A stretch of DNA of 64,000 bases from Syntrophomonadaceae bacterium (GTDB taxonomy: Bacteria; Bacillota; DSM-12270; Thermacetogeniales; Thermacetogeniaceae). The DNA is taken from assembly GCA_012840385.1 (NCBI GenBank), contig DULK01000048.1, positions 17,055 to 81,054 on the forward strand, in the 5' to 3' direction. The position numbers and the translations under genes are program-made. This document shows, piece after piece, positions 62,417 to 64,000 of this stretch. Within the stretch, counting starts at the first letter, position 1. Each line of letters opens with the position of its first letter. The notes beneath the pieces are model-generated. The model saw only the letters and a list, made by a program, of their open reading frames with translations. It was not told the DNA's origin and did no database searches.

Positions 62417-62668
62417 ATGCCGACTTACGAATATCAATGTAAGAAGTGCGGCCGTTTCCAGATTTCCCAGAGAATAACTGAGCCTGCTCTTGAGGTATGC
62501 CCGACCTGTGGAGAGCCGGTGCAACGGTTGATCTCTCGCAACGTTGGAATTATCTTCAAGGGTTCAGGATTTTATATTACCGACCACAGAAATAAGGATT
62601 ATGAGAGCAAGGCCAAAGAAGAGAGCAAAGCGGTTACCGACAGCAAGGTTCCGGCGGAAAGCAAATAA
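62417..62668 (+). CDS. FmdB-family zinc ribbon protein
   Basis: 83 residues from the ATG at 62417, after GGAGAGGTGATC; the frame is open to 62381 without support. The N-terminal zinc ribbon is MPTYEYQCKKCGRFQISQ with CPTCGEPVQRLISRN. The family pattern FKGSGFYITD follows. The C-terminus is a charged KAKEESK tail. FmdB-type proteins are proposed regulators linked to C1 metabolism and amidases, but the role is uncertain. Confidence 0.9.
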   Translation: MPTYEYQCKKCGRFQISQRITEPALEVCPTCGEPVQRLISRNVGIIFKGSGFYITDHRNKDYESKAKEESKAVTDSKVPAESK

Positions 62669-62698
62669 AACGGTGCAGCGGTACAAATAGCAGCAACA

Positions 62699-62728
62699 GG
62701 GGTGCGATCACGCACCCCTTAAGTTTTT
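62699..62728 (+). terminator. Rho-independent terminator
   Basis: GGGGTGCG and CGCACCCC form a perfect 8-bp stem with an ATCA loop, followed by TTAAGTTTTTT. Confidence 0.92.
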
Positions 62729-62818
62729 TGCAGCAGGGGATAAAAGAGGAATGAACTGGAAATAATTTTACATGAGGCCAATTTGCAGCTTTCAGCTAAA
62801 ACCTACGGGGGTGATATT

Positions 62819-62950
62819 GTGACAGGCAAAAACGACAAGGGTGAGCTCAGGTTGCGCCGGATTCCGGAACGGGGAGAGATGTTCGATCTTTTCCGCCAGG
62901 TTACGGAAAAAATCAGGCGTGAAAAGGCTTCTTCAATAAAACCGCGCTGA
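62819..62950 (+). CDS. Small hypothetical protein, 43 residues
   Basis: GTG start after CGGGGGTGAT. The peptide is basic and hydrophilic (LRLRRIPERGEMFDLFRQ then a Lys/Arg-rich C-terminus). It ends 24 bases before the DUF421 gene, and both have their own ribosome sites, so they may form a small operon. No family recognised. Confidence 0.45.
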   Translation: MTGKNDKGELRLRRIPERGEMFDLFRQVTEKIRREKASSIKPR

Positions 62951-62974
62951 TCGCGTAAGCAGGGGGTGTCTTCT

Positions 62975-63718
62975 TTGCCGCCGATATATCTTAAAGTTGC
63001 TCTTCAAACAATACTGGCCTTTTTTGCGGTTTTAATTGTAACACGGATTTTGGAAAAAGAGCAGTTGAGTCATCTGACTTACTACGAGTATGTAACCGGG
63101 ATCACTCTGGGCTCCCTGGCCGCCGGTTTGGCGATAGATGCGGTGATTCCGGCCGGGGCGGTGCTCCTGGCGCTGGTCATTTTCTCCGCATTAACTTACC
63201 TGATGGGCTACATTTCGCTCAAAAACAGGGTGGCCCGGAAGCTGCTTGAGGGTGAGCCCACCATCGTGGTCCAGAACGGCAAGATCATGGAGAAGAACAT
63301 GGGCCGCCTCCGCTATAACGTCGACGATCTCCTGGTGCAGCTGCGGGAGAAAGGATACTTCAATATATCAGACGTGGAATTCGCCATTTTGGAGCCGCAC
63401 GGCAAGTTAAGCGTACTGCCGAAATCCTCCAAAAAACCGGTCACCAGAGAAGACCTGCAGATCCCGAGCAGCTATGAGGGGGTCGGCAGCGAGTTGATCA
63501 TAGACGGGGAGATTATCTACCAGAATCTCAAACAGAACAACCTTGACGAAGCCTGGCTTATTAACCAACTAGAAAAGCAGGGCATTCATTCGCCGAAGGA
63601 TGTCATGTTTGCCGGCCTGGATACACAGGGCAACCTCTATATTGACAGGAAGCAGGACGGTTTGACTCACGATGTCCAGGTGTCGGATGACCCGGATTTA
63701 AATGAACAGATAAAATAG
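62975..63718 (+). CDS. DUF421 (YetF-like) membrane protein
   Basis: 247 residues from the TTG at 62975, 7 bases after AGGGGGTG. Three N-terminal membrane helices (about 5-75) precede a soluble domain with the DUF421 motifs RKLLEGEPTIVVQNGKIMEK, RYNVDDLLVQLREKGYFNIS and DVEFAILEPHGKLSVLPKS. An extra C-terminal part (about 150-247) repeats the ELIIDGEIIYQNLKQNNL type of motif. Related spore proteins YetF/YrbG suggest a membrane role in sporulation, but the function is not known. Confidence 0.9.
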   Translation: MPPIYLKVALQTILAFFAVLIVTRILEKEQLSHLTYYEYVTGITLGSLAAGLAIDAVIPAGAVLLALVIFSALTYLMGYISLKNRVARKLLEGEPTIVVQNGKIMEKNMGRLRYNVDDLLVQLREKGYFNISDVEFAILEPHGKLSVLPKSSKKPVTREDLQIPSSYEGVGSELIIDGEIIYQNLKQNNLDEAWLINQLEKQGIHSPKDVMFAGLDTQGNLYIDRKQDGLTHDVQVSDDPDLNEQIK

Positions 63719-64000
63719 GGGAGCGCCTCTAACCGGCTCTGCACTTTCATCCTATCTGCCGTTAAAGGCCGGGTATAAATCGCCGTTGCGTCCTCTGGGT
63801 TTTTATGAAAAGCGGACGCTTTTTTGTGTTGAAACACCGTTTGCTTACACTGAAAAACGTACTATATTATTAATTGAGAGAATTTCATAAATCCAAAATA
63901 TATAGGAAGAACACAACGAGCAACTTATACTGGCTGTCTTACTAAAAAAGCTAGTCAGCATCATAAGCAAGCAATCATGCCTCAAAACTTAAAAAAGGCG
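63719..64000. other. Right-end intergenic region
   Basis: No gene is supported. AAAAGCG and CGCTTTT near 63805-63823 can form a short terminator for the DUF421 gene. The last 100 bases are A/T-rich and contain no recognisable element. Confidence 0.5.

Overview
The window reads as chromosomal DNA of an anaerobic, spore-former-type Firmicute (Clostridia; a Peptococcaceae- or Thermacetogenium-like acetogen or syntroph is my inference). The evidence is the sigH/yacP/rlmB/thyX/cysS/cysE block with a cysteine T-box, strong GGAGG ribosome sites with many GTG/TTG starts, a fructose-bisphosphate aldolase/phosphatase typical of thermophiles and autotrophs, corrinoid methyltransferase genes, a tungsten-type aldehyde oxidoreductase and several Mo/W genes. 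No rRNA operon or CRISPR array was seen.

Layout. 1-2820: end of a nucleoside-type (BMP) ABC importer. 3124-4560: decayed DDE transposase. 4819-13098: the most unusual block: an SsnA-like amidohydrolase, a corrinoid protein, an MtmB-family methyltransferase with Ala where the methanogen enzyme has pyrrolysine, a three-subunit molybdenum hydroxylase of the xanthine dehydrogenase family, and a pterin-dependent methyltransferase. Together they look like corrinoid-dependent demethylation plus deamination and hydroxylation of an N-methylated heterocycle, possibly a methylpurine. 13141-16999: a structured-RNA candidate and a molybdate/tungstate ABC operon (modA-, modB-, DUF364-, modC- and modE-like) whose promoter overlaps a perfect inverted repeat. 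17110-17856: IclR regulator. 17979-22430: graveyard of three different insertion sequences plus a DUF1646 gene fragment.

22968-32150: an AcoR-type sigma-54 activator, a minus-strand operon ThiN-AOR-MoaD-TPP enzyme, and a divergent plus-strand operon of alcohol dehydrogenase, membrane protein and SDR. Both operons have a recognisable -24/-12 promoter in the shared intergenic region, so the activator probably controls both. The cofactor genes (MoaD for the pterin, ThiN for thiamine) sit beside the enzymes that need them.

32496-45969: DinG helicase, small conserved genes, beta-lactamase-fold and SOD-fold proteins, a split YbhGFSR-like ABC exporter with its TetR regulator, then DUF1638 and a RamA/RACE-type corrinoid activator that could reactivate the corrinoid protein of the first block. 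45970-51837: strong promoter, Cys T-box, cysE-cysS-thyX-rlmB-yacP, sigH and four tRNA genes (Thr, Tyr, initiator Met, Thr). 51850-64000: mnmA, murJ, fbp, galU, a NifU-domain gene with an in-frame UGA at a conserved cysteine codon (candidate selenoprotein), motAB, a FmdB zinc ribbon and a DUF421 membrane protein. A palindromic dispersed repeat occurs at 56311-56423 and 57690-57950, with a related tail at 61280.
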